Source: Jiulongibacter sediminis (GTDB taxonomy: Bacteria > Bacteroidota > Bacteroidia > Cytophagales > Spirosomataceae). From it: a DNA stretch of 64,000 bases. The notes under the pieces are model-generated. The model was not told where the DNA came from. It saw only the letters and a program-made list of their open reading frames with translations, and did no database searches. Of this stretch, positions 9,793-18,229 are shown in pieces. The number at the start of each line of letters is the position of its first letter. Position 1 is the first letter of the stretch. The stretch is from contig NZ_LGTQ01000005.1 of the NCBI RefSeq assembly GCF_001306455.1, positions 620,001 through 684,000 of the forward strand. Reading direction: 5' to 3'. The position numbers and the translations under genes are program-made.

Positions 9793-10534
9793 TGAAATAA
9801 TTATCAGGGTAATTCACTTCTTCTAAGGTTAGGCCGATCGCCTCTATAGATCTTCCTGCCCGTGTTCTTTTTTTTGACTCTATAATTGACCTAAGGTCAT
9901 TGATATCCATTTTACCTTCTCCGATATCCAATAAAGTTCCTACAATAGCCCTGACCATTCCCCGAAGAAAACGGTTGGCCTTTATATGAAATTCTAATTG
10001 ATGATCATTTTGCACCCAATGAGCTTCTTCAATAGTACAGTTGAACGTATTTACATCAGTCTTCACCTTACTGAAACACTCAAAATCCTCATATTCAAAT
10101 AGAATCTGGGCCGCCTCATTCATTTTTTCTACGTCTAATGGTTTGCGAAAGAACAATGAATTTGAAATCAAAAATGGGTCCTTTTTGAGATGAATACGAT
10201 AAACATATTTGCGGTTCAACGCATCAAAACGAGCATGTGCCTCATCAGTTAAAGGGATAATTTCATTGATTGAGATATCCTCCGGCAAAAAACTATTGAG
10301 CTTCCAAACCAAATCCTTGAAACTCATTTCAATGTCTTCTACATCAAAATAGGCATACTGCTGTCGAGCATGTACTCCGGTATCTGTCCGACTACTCCCA
10401 TGAATTCGGATTTGTTTCCTCAGGATTTTGGAAAAGGCGTCCTCAAGCTTCTCCTGAATGCTCACTGCATTAGGTTGTAACTGCCAGCCATGATAGACTG
10501 TGCCCAAGTAGCTTAACTCTACAAAATACCGCAT
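9776..10534 (-). CDS. truA: tRNA pseudouridine(38-40) synthase TruA
   Basis: A 252-residue TruA that isomerises uridines 38-40 in the anticodon arm. The catalytic Asp is D51 in GSSRTDTGVHA. FLRGMVRAIVGTLLDIGEGK in the C-terminal half is typical. I take the start at 10534 (MRYFVELSYLGTVYHGWQ), because the family begins there. An in-frame start 20 codons further upstream would add an atypical extension, and it would place the TACTTTTG element (minus strand, 10557-10550) inside the coding sequence. That element matches the -7 consensus and lies 15 bases before the chosen ATG. First gene of truA-GNAT-tsaC. Confidence 0.94.
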   Translation of the reverse strand: MRYFVELSYLGTVYHGWQLQPNAVSIQEKLEDAFSKILRKQIRIHGSSRTDTGVHARQQYAYFDVEDIEMSFKDLVWKLNSFLPEDISINEIIPLTDEAHARFDALNRKYVYRIHLKKDPFLISNSLFFRKPLDVEKMNEAAQILFEYEDFECFSKVKTDVNTFNCTIEEAHWVQNDHQLEFHIKANRFLRGMVRAIVGTLLDIGEGKMDINDLRSIIESKKRTRAGRSIEAIGLTLEEVNYPDNYFNGKKS

Positions 10535-10664
10535 GCTTTGAATTTGTGGCAAAAGTAAACCATTGAAATGATTTAGATTGAGTAATTTGGGCAAATTACT
10601 AACCTTGAATCATACAGAAACCACGCAAATGGTTCTTATATGATTGTTTATCAACCTTTAATAA

Positions 10665-11867
10665 ATGAAAACAGCTCTGAAAATCAGATTAATGCTGATG
10701 ATGTTCCTGATGTTTTTCACATGGGGAGCGTGGTACGGTCAAATCACCAAATACCTTATCACCGAATTAGGTGCTACCGGAGATCAGGCAGGTAATGCTT
10801 TCTCTACATTCAGCATTGCCAGTATCATTTCACCTTTTTTTGTTGGGCTAATTGCTGACCGTTACTTTTCGGCTCAACGTGTAATGGGAGTCATTAATAT
10901 TCTTGGAGCAGTCATTCTCTATTTCTTAATTCAGTGTAAAGATCCAGGTGTCTTTTTCTGGTACATTCTGGCTTATACAATCACTTTCGCTCCGAACCTC
11001 GCTCTCTCTACTTCCATTTCTATCAAGCAAATGAATGACCCGGAAAAAGAATTCCCTCCAATTCGGGTATTCGGCACAATCGCCTGGATTGTGGTAACCA
11101 ATATTGTCGGTTATTATGGTTTTGGAGACAAAGTGACCATTTTCTCACTAGCCATGTTTACCTCTATTGCCCTCGGAATCTATGCATTTACGCTACCAGA
11201 TACGCCGCCAGATTCTTCAGAGAAGGTTACTCTGGGTCAACTAATCGGTAAAGACGCATTTGTTCTTTTTAAAGACAGATCATTTCTGATTTTCTTTATT
11301 GCTTCAATACTGATATGCATACCGCTATCATTCTATTATGCCTTCGGAAACCTTGCATTGACCGACCTAGGAATGCAAAACGTAGAAAATAAAATGTCGC
11401 TCGGGCAGGCTTCTGAGGTTATTTTTATGTTCCTCTTACCACTGGCCTTCAGGAAGTTTGGTGTTAAATGGATTCTCATCATCGGACTTTTAGCCTGGAT
11501 TCTACGATTTATGCTTTTCGGTTACGGTACTGTTCAGATGGAGTGGATGCTCATTATCGCAATTCTTTTACATGGTATTTGTTATGATTTTTTCTTTGTA
11601 ACCGGTCAAATCTACACAGATACCAAAGCAGGGGAGAAGATAAAAAGTTCGGCACAAGGGTTAATCACTCTGGCCACATATGGCGTAGGAATGGGCATCG
11701 GCTCTAAACTATCAGGACTAGTTCTTGATCATTACTCTACTTCAGCTGGAGGATCAATTTCTTATGACTGGGAGGCTGTTTGGTGGGTGCCTACGATCAT
11801 AGCGATTTTAGTTTTGGCCTTATTTATTCTCTTCTTTAAGGACAAAAAAGGAACAATAGCGATTTAA
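10665..11867 (+). CDS. MFS transporter of the nucleoside:H+ symporter type
   Basis: A 400-residue, about twelve-helix inner-membrane transporter. The N-terminus LMFFTWGAWYGQITKYL, followed by ISPFFVGLIADRYFSAQRV, resembles the NupG/XapB-like nucleoside:H+ symporter branch of the MFS. The fold is confident; the substrate is not. The start ATG of the downstream sulfatase lies one base after this stop (TAAAATG), so the two form a tight pair. That suggests import or export of a compound related to the sulfatase reaction rather than a free-standing nucleoside uptake role. Confidence 0.85.
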   Translation: MKTALKIRLMLMMFLMFFTWGAWYGQITKYLITELGATGDQAGNAFSTFSIASIISPFFVGLIADRYFSAQRVMGVINILGAVILYFLIQCKDPGVFFWYILAYTITFAPNLALSTSISIKQMNDPEKEFPPIRVFGTIAWIVVTNIVGYYGFGDKVTIFSLAMFTSIALGIYAFTLPDTPPDSSEKVTLGQLIGKDAFVLFKDRSFLIFFIASILICIPLSFYYAFGNLALTDLGMQNVENKMSLGQASEVIFMFLLPLAFRKFGVKWILIIGLLAWILRFMLFGYGTVQMEWMLIIAILLHGICYDFFFVTGQIYTDTKAGEKIKSSAQGLITLATYGVGMGIGSKLSGLVLDHYSTSAGGSISYDWEAVWWVPTIIAILVLALFILFFKDKKGTIAI

Positions 11868-11868
11868 A

Positions 11869-13317
11869 ATGAATAATAACCTGATGACCTTATGTAATAG
11901 AATAGTTGCCCTTGCTGTTGTTAGCTTTTCATTGCTTTCATGCTCTGAATCGGTAACTACAGAACAAAGTTCAAAAAAGTATAACTACGTTGTCATTTTC
12001 GCCGATGATATGGGTTATGGCGATCTCGGAGTTTATGGACATCCAACCATCAAGACCCCTTATCTGGATCAAATGGCTGCTGAAGGTCAAAAATGGACTA
12101 ATTTCTATGTTGGGGCTTCGGTCTGCACACCTAGTCGTGCGGCTTTACTGACAGGGCGATTGCCCATTAGAAGCGGTATGGCTGGTGAGCATAACCGCGT
12201 GCTTTTTCCTGACTCAGAACATGGTTTACCTGAAAGCGAGCTTACCATAGCAGAGCAATTGAAAGAAGGCGGCTACGCAACCGCTTGTATCGGGAAGTGG
12301 CATTTGGGACATAAGGAGCAATACTTACCAACCAATAATGGTTTTGACTACTATTTTGGTATCCCATATTCAAATGACATGGACAATGTTATTTTGCAAA
12401 ATGCTAATTCATATCAAAGTTATTTTGATTTCTGGAAAGGTCCGGAAAGACAAAACACTGCTTCTTTCAATGTTCCTCTGATGAGAAATACCGAAATCAT
12501 TGAAAGACCGGCAGACCAAAATACCATCACAAAAAGATACACTCAAGAGGCTATTCAATACATCAAAAGGAATAAAGAGAAACCATTTTTCCTGTATCTG
12601 GCTCACAATCTACCTCATGTACCTTTGTTTGCATCTGATGACTTCAGAGGAAAAAGTTTAAGAGGTATTTATGGTGATGTGGTGGAGGAAATTGACTTCA
12701 GTGTTGGTCAGGTTTTGAACACCCTAAAAGATGAAGGTTTGGCTGAAAATACCATTGTCGTTTTTACTTCTGATAATGGACCTTGGTTGATTATGAATTC
12801 TGAAGGTGGCAGTGCCGGACTTCTAAAAGATGGTAAAGGAAGTACCTGGGAAGGAGGAATGAGAGAGCCTTGTATTTTCTGGTCACCCGGTAATATAAAG
12901 CCAGGTGTAATTGCCGATTTGGGAACTACAATGGACCTTTTCGCCACTTTTAGCTCGCTTTCAGGTTTAGAAATTCCAAATGATCGTGAGATGGATTCAG
13001 TTGATTTAAGTTCGGTGCTATTCGAAAATAAAGCCAGTGATCGAAATGACATGTTTTATTACAGAAACCGGGAGCTTTATGCCGTCAGACTAGGAGAATA
13101 TAAGGCCCATTTTATTACACAGGGAGCATATGGTCAGCCAGCAAAAGAATATCATGAAACACCTCTGTTGTACAATCTGAATGTTGACCCTTCTGAGAAA
13201 TATGACATTTCCACGGAACACCCGGAGGTTCTGGCAGAAATAGAGAAACTTGTGGAAAAGCACAACAGTAAAATGATAAAAGGTGAAGATCAGTTAGAGT
13301 CAAGAACTCCTAACTAA
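11869..13317 (+). CDS. Lipoprotein sulfatase (formylglycine type, arylsulfatase A-like)
   Basis: A 482-residue type I sulfatase. A lipoprotein signal ends at C25 (FSLLSC), so the enzyme is membrane-anchored outside the cytoplasm. Metal-site residues appear at FADDMGYGDLG (D46/D47). The formylglycine motif is VCTPSRAALLTGRLP, with C86 the residue to be oxidised, and further active-site blocks are GKWHLGH and FTSDNGPW. Activity needs a maturase (anSME or FGE), which is not in the window. The gene is coupled to the upstream MFS transporter and is followed 8 bases later by the pseudouridine synthase. The sulfated substrate is unknown. Confidence 0.93.
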   Translation: MNNNLMTLCNRIVALAVVSFSLLSCSESVTTEQSSKKYNYVVIFADDMGYGDLGVYGHPTIKTPYLDQMAAEGQKWTNFYVGASVCTPSRAALLTGRLPIRSGMAGEHNRVLFPDSEHGLPESELTIAEQLKEGGYATACIGKWHLGHKEQYLPTNNGFDYYFGIPYSNDMDNVILQNANSYQSYFDFWKGPERQNTASFNVPLMRNTEIIERPADQNTITKRYTQEAIQYIKRNKEKPFFLYLAHNLPHVPLFASDDFRGKSLRGIYGDVVEEIDFSVGQVLNTLKDEGLAENTIVVFTSDNGPWLIMNSEGGSAGLLKDGKGSTWEGGMREPCIFWSPGNIKPGVIADLGTTMDLFATFSSLSGLEIPNDREMDSVDLSSVLFENKASDRNDMFYYRNRELYAVRLGEYKAHFITQGAYGQPAKEYHETPLLYNLNVDPSEKYDISTEHPEVLAEIEKLVEKHNSKMIKGEDQLESRTPN

Positions 13318-13325
13318 GTATTTAA

Positions 13326-13925
13326 ATGTCATCTGAATTGAGATATTTCGTACTTCATAAGCCTTTTGGGATATTATCGCAATTCACACCCGAAGGTGGT
13401 CATCAATCTCTTGCTGACCTTGATTTTACATTCCCAAAGGATGTTTATCCTGTCGGGAGGCTCGATCAGGACAGCGAGGGACTTTTAATTTTGACCAATG
13501 ACAATTACCTCAAAAACAATCTTTTGGATCCGAAGTCTGAGAAACAAAAAACGTATTTGGTACAGGTAGAGGGTGAGATTAATGATGAGGCTCTACGCCG
13601 ATTGGAAGAAGGAGTTTCCGTCAAACATAAAGGTAAAGTTTACCATACCCGGCCTGCGGAAGCTAGTCACTTTTCAGGTATTATTCCCGAGGAAAGAGAC
13701 CCACCTGTGCGATTCAGAAAAAGTGTGCCGACCTCGTGGCTAACTCTCACCATTATTGAAGGTAAAAACCGGCAGGTGAGGAAAATGACCGCTGCAGTGG
13801 GATTCCCAACCTTAAGACTTATTCGTCTGGGTATCCAGAATCTGAAGCTCAATGAATTGGCGATAGGAGAGGTGCAGGAAATTTCAAAAACTGATATTTA
13901 TCAACAGTGCGGAATTAAACCATGA
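13326..13925 (+). CDS. rluE: rRNA pseudouridine synthase, RsuA/RluE type
   Basis: A 199-residue pseudouridine synthase without an N-terminal S4 domain. The catalytic block is VGRLDQDSEGLLILTND with D47, and IEGKNRQVRKMTAAVGFPTLRLIR closes the fold. The S4-less small form and the early YFVLHKPFG segment match RluE, which modifies 23S rRNA U2457 in E. coli. Target position here is inferred from the family. It begins 8 bases after the sulfatase stop. Downstream is the fumC promoter. Confidence 0.88.
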   Translation: MSSELRYFVLHKPFGILSQFTPEGGHQSLADLDFTFPKDVYPVGRLDQDSEGLLILTNDNYLKNNLLDPKSEKQKTYLVQVEGEINDEALRRLEEGVSVKHKGKVYHTRPAEASHFSGIIPEERDPPVRFRKSVPTSWLTLTIIEGKNRQVRKMTAAVGFPTLRLIRLGIQNLKLNELAIGEVQEISKTDIYQQCGIKP

Positions 13926-13930
13926 ATGGC

Positions 13931-13961
13931 TTGAAAGCCTTTATTTCCTGACTTATTTTTG
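13931..13961 (+). promoter_or_regulatory. fumC promoter
   Basis: TTG (13931-13933), a 20-base spacer, then TATTTTTG (13954-13961): a close match to the Bacteroidota consensus. It decides the fumC start. A possible TTG start at 13959 would lie inside the -7 box, so translation must begin at the ATG at 13989. Confidence 0.75.
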
Positions 13962-13988
13962 CGGCTCAAAAAGAACCAAACCAAGATC

Positions 13989-15392
13989 ATGGACTATAGA
14001 ATTGAAAAAGACACCATAGGTGAAGTACAGGTACCAGCAAATGTATATTGGGGAGCCCAAACTGAACGCTCCATCCAAAACTTTGATATTGCCAAAGACA
14101 TCAATAAGATGCCGAAGGAAATCATTAAAGCATTCGCTTATCTGAAAAAGGCGGCTGCCTTGACCAACAGAGATGCAGGTGTGATGGATGCTGAAAAAGC
14201 TGAGCTTATTGGAAAAGTCTGTGATGAGATTCTGGAGGGTAAGCTTGATGATCAGTTTCCTTTGGTGGTTTGGCAAACCGGATCGGGTACTCAAAGCAAT
14301 ATGAATTGCAACGAAGTTATTGCTTACAGAGGGCATGTTTTAAACGGAGGTAAACTTACAGATAAGCAGAAGACAATTCACCCAAATGATGATGTAAACA
14401 AGTCTCAGTCTTCTAACGATACTTTCCCAACGGCCATGCATATTGCAGCCTACAAGATTCTGATGGAAGTGACTATTCCGGGAATTGAGAAACTGAGAGA
14501 TACACTTGATGCCAAATCAAAAGAGTTCATGCATGTCGTTAAAATCGGAAGAACTCACTTTATGGATGCCACTCCATTAACTGTAGGTCAGGAGCTTTCA
14601 GGCTATGTATCTCAGTTAAATCACGGAATAAAGGCGATTAAAAATACATTAGGGCACCTTTCTGAACTGGCCCTTGGTGGCACAGCCGTAGGTACCGGAA
14701 TTAATACTCCTAAAGATTATGCCGTAAACGTAGCCAAGCATATCGCAGACCTTACCGGCTATCCCTTTGTAACCGCAGAAAATAAGTTTGAAGCTCTGGC
14801 GGCTCATGATGCCATAGTGGAAGCTCACGGTGCATTAAAAACCGTTGCCGTAAGTCTAATGAAAATAGGGAATGACATTAGAATGTTGTCTTCAGGGCCA
14901 AGATCAGGCATAGGTGAGCTTTCAATTCCAGCTAATGAGCCTGGCTCTTCAATCATGCCGGGAAAAGTAAACCCTACACAAAGTGAAGCTATAACTATGG
15001 CTGCAGCTCAGATTTTAGGTAACGATGTCGCAATTAATGTTGGTGGTGCCACCGGTCATTTTGAATTGAACGTTTTCAAGCCAATGATGATCTACAACTT
15101 CCTTCATAGTGCCCGACTTATTGGTGATGCCTGTGTATCTTTCAATGATAACTGTGCTGTTGGTTTAGAACCACTTTACGATAATATAAAGCGTCAGTTG
15201 AATAATTCATTAATGCTGGTGACAGCTTTAAATACAAAAATCGGTTACTACAAAGCCGCTGAAATAGCTCAAACGGCTCACCAGAATGGCACTTCTTTAA
15301 AAGAAGAAGCCGTTCGTTTGGGTTATCTGACTGAGGCTGAGTTTGATGAGTGGGTAAGACCTGAAGATATGGTTGGCGATCTTCCTAAATAA
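13989..15392 (+). CDS. fumC: Class II fumarate hydratase
   Basis: A 467-residue iron-independent fumarase interconverting fumarate and L-malate in the TCA cycle. The superfamily signature [16 protein letters not shown] is intact. [28 protein letters not shown] and [16 protein letters not shown] provide substrate-binding blocks of the fumarase/aspartase superfamily. The fumarase assignment over aspartase rests on [25 protein letters not shown]-type N-terminus and overall length. Start at 13989 is fixed by the promoter directly upstream. The gene is transcribed alone, since a separate strong promoter serves the next gene. Confidence 0.95.
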   Translation: MDYRIEKDTIGEVQVPANVYWGAQTERSIQNFDIAKDINKMPKEIIKAFAYLKKAAALTNRDAGVMDAEKAELIGKVCDEILEGKLDDQFPLVVWQTGSGTQSNMNCNEVIAYRGHVLNGGKLTDKQKTIHPNDDVNKSQSSNDTFPTAMHIAAYKILMEVTIPGIEKLRDTLDAKSKEFMHVVKIGRTHFMDATPLTVGQELSGYVSQLNHGIKAIKNTLGHLSELALGGTAVGTGINTPKDYAVNVAKHIADLTGYPFVTAENKFEALAAHDAIVEAHGALKTVAVSLMKIGNDIRMLSSGPRSGIGELSIPANEPGSSIMPGKVNPTQSEAITMAAAQILGNDVAINVGGATGHFELNVFKPMMIYNFLHSARLIGDACVSFNDNCAVGLEPLYDNIKRQLNNSLMLVTALNTKIGYYKAAEIAQTAHQNGTSLKEEAVRLGYLTEAEFDEWVRPEDMVGDLPK

Positions 15393-15403
15393 TGCTACAT
15401 TTG
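15373..15403 (+). promoter_or_regulatory. Promoter of the 95-residue secreted protein
   Basis: TTG (15373-15375), a 20-base spacer and TACATTTG (15396-15403), almost the ideal Bacteroidota pattern. It overlaps the last codons of fumC. The predicted RNA start is about 50 bases before the ATG at 15459. Confidence 0.75.
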
Positions 15404-15458
15404 TAGATAATTAATTCTCAACGGATCTTTTAAGACTCAATATTCGAATAATTACATA

Positions 15459-15746
15459 ATGAAAAAGCTTGTATTTGGACTTATTATCGGTTCTACTTTG
15501 ATTTTAGGCTCGGCTTTCGATCAACCTCTTAAAGTTAATGAGCCTCTCGAGCAGGTTTATGAACTGGATAAACAAGAGAAATCAGAAACAAAAAGCTATG
15601 TTCAGCAGGAATTTGAAGCTCTAACCTCTGATTTTCAGAATGAAGATGGTAAAAGCATTTCTGAAATGATTGGTGAGGTAATTATTGACTCGGTTCAGAT
15701 AGCAGTGAAGGCTGTAGTAAGCTTTTTCGGTAGAATATTTAGCTAA
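15459..15746 (+). CDS. Small secreted protein of unknown function
   Basis: A 95-residue protein with a clear signal peptide (MKKLVFGLIIGSTLILGSAF, cleavage near residue 20). A charged middle region (ELDKQEKSETKSYVQQEFEAL) follows. The last 25-30 residues form a hydrophobic, possibly amphipathic helix (IIDSVQIAVKAVVSFFGRIF). I do not recognise a family. It has its own near-consensus promoter and a strong terminator (15768-15797), so it is an independent transcription unit and likely well expressed. A short periplasmic or membrane-associated helper protein would fit; a membrane-active peptide cannot be excluded. Confidence 0.75.
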   Translation: MKKLVFGLIIGSTLILGSAFDQPLKVNEPLEQVYELDKQEKSETKSYVQQEFEALTSDFQNEDGKSISEMIGEVIIDSVQIAVKAVVSFFGRIFS

Positions 15747-15767
15747 ATAGAAACAGATTCATAGTTG

Positions 15768-15797
15768 AAAGCGTTGTATTTCTACAACGCTTTTTTT
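15768..15797 (+). terminator. Rho-independent terminator abutting the next start codon
   Basis: Perfect 11-bp stem AAAGCGTTGTA/TACAACGCTTT with a 4-base loop, running into seven T (15791-15797). The ATG of the next gene follows immediately at 15798. Confidence 0.85.
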
Positions 15798-16829
15798 ATG
15801 CCAATACGCTTCACAATACTTGCAATCTTTAGCTTTTTTCTCTCTTGCAGGCCAGCTCCTGATATACCTGATCTGAAACCAAGAGAGAATGTAGCATACG
15901 TCGTTACGGGTGTAGGTAAAACAATAGAGGTAATTGATCTGGAAAGCTTTTCTGTGGTAGCTGCTTATGATATAAGCACCTCTTCTGATCGGTTTCCCCA
16001 TCATATTTATATTTCAAATGATAGGAAAAAACTCGCTGTCGCTAATCCTGCTTATGACTTCTCAAAAGGTCATATGGGTCTTCATGGAGTAGACGTACCT
16101 GGCGGTATTCTTCTGATCAATGCAGCCACGGGGGACTTGGAAAAGAATATTCCTGTCAATTTTGCAAATCATAATGCTACTTTCTCAAAAGATGATCAAA
16201 ACCTGCTTACGACTAGTTTTAGTCATACTGGGAGAGCCTACATTTTCAATATAAATAATGGGCAATTGAAGGCTGAAATTATTCTTTCGGCTGACCCTTC
16301 AGAAATTATCGTTTCTCCTGATGGAAAGTATGCTGCGGTAACTAGTGGAGAAAGCTCATTTCTTCAAATTCTGAATCTGGCTACAAATGAACTTGAGCGT
16401 CAGATTAAAGTAGATCTTGCCCCTTCGAACGTTTGGCCAGGGTTTGATAACATCGTGCTGGTTTCAAATTCCTTTAGAAAATCTGTCAATTTCGTAGATT
16501 TAGATCAGTTTTCTGTTACTGATTTTATTGACTTTGATTTCACTCCGGGGTACTTAACCTACAATCCTGTCTCTCAGGAGTTATGGGTCTGTGATACTGA
16601 GAATGAAGCTATTAAAATTTTTAAAAAGGATGTCGTGTGGAGTGAGACCAATTCAATTTCATTTTCTGGAAAAGACCCTCATATGATTAAATTCTTTGAT
16701 GAAAACCAGAAAGCCATACTGATTAACCAAAAAGGCAACACCGCCGTTGAAATTGATGTTACCTCAAAAAATATTCTGAGTGAAATTCAGGTGGGGAAGG
16801 CCCCCAATGGTATTGCCATTTCAGATTAA
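15798..16829 (+). CDS. Beta-propeller (YncE/YVTN-like) lipoprotein
   Basis: A 343-residue lipoprotein. The signal MPIRFTILAIFSFFLSC gives a lipobox Cys at residue 17. The rest is a run of propeller-blade repeats (VVTGVGKTIEVIDLESFSV, GGILLINAATGDLEK, PSEIIVSPDGKYAAVTSGE, GKAPNGIAIS). Such proteins often bind metals or partners in the periplasm; no enzymatic motif is visible. I chose ATG 15798 because it begins the signal peptide. In-frame TTG codons further up lie inside the terminator stem. There is no space for a promoter between the terminator and the ATG, so expression must depend on read-through or an unseen promoter. The stop overlaps the convergent DUF2911 gene. Confidence 0.8.
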   Translation: MPIRFTILAIFSFFLSCRPAPDIPDLKPRENVAYVVTGVGKTIEVIDLESFSVVAAYDISTSSDRFPHHIYISNDRKKLAVANPAYDFSKGHMGLHGVDVPGGILLINAATGDLEKNIPVNFANHNATFSKDDQNLLTTSFSHTGRAYIFNINNGQLKAEIILSADPSEIIVSPDGKYAAVTSGESSFLQILNLATNELERQIKVDLAPSNVWPGFDNIVLVSNSFRKSVNFVDLDQFSVTDFIDFDFTPGYLTYNPVSQELWVCDTENEAIKIFKKDVVWSETNSISFSGKDPHMIKFFDENQKAILINQKGNTAVEIDVTSKNILSEIQVGKAPNGIAISD

Positions 16830-17656
16830 TTCTCCTTCAACTCTTCAATTGCCTGATCTATGGCTTCGCCGAAAAACTGATATACAGGGTCAGTCTCGCC
16901 AAGTTGCTTAGCTTTATAGGCTAATTTAAGAGCGTCAATATTCTTTCCCATTTTTCTCAACAAGACTGATTTTATCCAAGTATTTCTGAAAGTCTCTTTT
17001 AGCGAAATTGACTTGTCAATATACTCTAAAGCCTTCATCTGATCTAAATCCCTGTTAACCAAATACTCCGCTGCCTGTAAAAAAGCACCTGCAGTTTCCG
17101 TATTTCTGGCTTCAATCGCTGATACAATAGTTTTTTCGTTATCCACACTTACAATTACCTTGATACCCGTGTACTCCCAACTTAAACTTAGGGTAGCGTT
17201 GTCCTCATAAACTTCTGTAAAACCAATAGTAAATGTCTCTTTAAAATCTGTTTTGAAGGGCTTAACAACCAATCTCAAAACATCATACTGGTTGCTGTAA
17301 GAGGCCTCGGTAACTTCCAGATCATTTGAAAAGATTAAAACCCAGCTCTCTTCACCAGGAATGGTCATTATGGAATAAGTACCAGCCGAAAGTGGCATTT
17401 CATTAATTCTAACATCTGAAGAAAAACTGATTTTTGTTGAGGCATTGGCTCCTGTTCTCCAGATTTTGCCATAGGGTAAAAGTCCTCCAAAAATAGACCT
17501 TCCTTTTACTCCCGGTCTTGAATACTCAACATTAACTTCACTTATTCCTATTGTTTGTGAAAAACCAGCTCCCGGACTTGGCTGCGGAGTCACCTGAGCT
17601 AGGGAAATAAAAGATATACAGGAGAGAAAAGCGAAAGCTGTTAGTATTTTGTACAT
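16826..17656 (-). CDS. DUF2911 family secreted protein
   Basis: A 276-residue protein with a signal peptide (1-20, FISLAQ). The DUF2911 core has VNVEYSRPGVKGRSIFGGL, KIWRTGANASTKISFS and LSAGTYSIMTIPGE, and the C-terminal third is helical and TPR-like (LEYIDKSISLKETFRNTWIKS). DUF2911 is common in Bacteroidota and its function is unknown. A TAGTTTTG -7 element (minus strand, 17685-17678) lies 21 bases upstream of the ATG and 10 bases from the divergent Nudix start, so the two genes share a very short control region. Confidence 0.9.
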   Translation of the reverse strand: MYKILTAFAFLSCISFISLAQVTPQPSPGAGFSQTIGISEVNVEYSRPGVKGRSIFGGLLPYGKIWRTGANASTKISFSSDVRINEMPLSAGTYSIMTIPGEESWVLIFSNDLEVTEASYSNQYDVLRLVVKPFKTDFKETFTIGFTEVYEDNATLSLSWEYTGIKVIVSVDNEKTIVSAIEARNTETAGAFLQAAEYLVNRDLDQMKALEYIDKSISLKETFRNTWIKSVLLRKMGKNIDALKLAYKAKQLGETDPVYQFFGEAIDQAIEELKEN

Positions 17657-17695
17657 GGTATTCGTTTATTTCGAGGCCAAAACTAGCATATTTTA

Positions 17696-18229
17696 ATGAA
17701 CCGAAGCCATCTTATTGAGCAATTAGAAAATTATCAGTCGTTTGACCTTCAGGAAGAGGATATGAGAGCGAGAATGGAAAAATTCGTCAAACAATATGAA
17801 AACTGTTTCGAAAGGTCACTCCTTATCGGGCATGTTACCGGTTCTGCATGGGTTGTCAATCAAAAGCGAACCAAAGTCTTATTGATTCATCACGCAAAAC
17901 TTCAAAAATGGCTGCAACCGGGAGGTCATTGCGACGGAAATGCAAATGTTTATGAAGTCGCTTTGACCGAACTTCTTGAAGAAACCGGACTTTCACCGAT
18001 AGATCATATAAAATCTATTTTTGATGTAGATATCCATATCATTCCGGAGAGAAAAGGTGTTCCCGAGCATGAACATTTTGACGTAAGGTATTTATTTGAA
18101 GTTGATGAGAGGCAACCTATCGTTCAGAATCATGAGACTAACGGCATTCAGTGGATTGAAATTTCTAAAGTAGGTCAACTTGCCTCGGAGCGAAGTGTTC
18201 TTCGCATGGTTGAGAAAACTACTCGATGA
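17696..18229 (+). CDS. Nudix hydrolase with an altered Nudix box
   Basis: A 177-residue Nudix protein. The box begins GGHCDGNANVYEVALTELLEETGL (about residues 80-103). The glutamates needed for metal binding (LLEET) are present, but the usual Arg of the REUxEE core is Thr here. The helical N-terminus (MNRSHLIEQLENYQSF) precedes the fold. Substrate unknown; ADP-ribose or nucleotide-like diphosphates are typical for the superfamily. The 3' end overlaps the convergent subtilase gene by 11 bases. Loss of the Arg could weaken catalysis, although some active Nudix enzymes tolerate changes there. Confidence 0.85.
   Translation: MNRSHLIEQLENYQSFDLQEEDMRARMEKFVKQYENCFERSLLIGHVTGSAWVVNQKRTKVLLIHHAKLQKWLQPGGHCDGNANVYEVALTELLEETGLSPIDHIKSIFDVDIHIIPERKGVPEHEHFDVRYLFEVDERQPIVQNHETNGIQWIEISKVGQLASERSVLRMVEKTTR

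Noticed and set aside
13959-13988. TTG start that would add 10 residues to fumarase
   Set aside because: It lies inside the TATTTTTG -7 box of the fumC promoter, so it cannot be transcribed as a start; the ATG at 13989 gives the family N-terminus.
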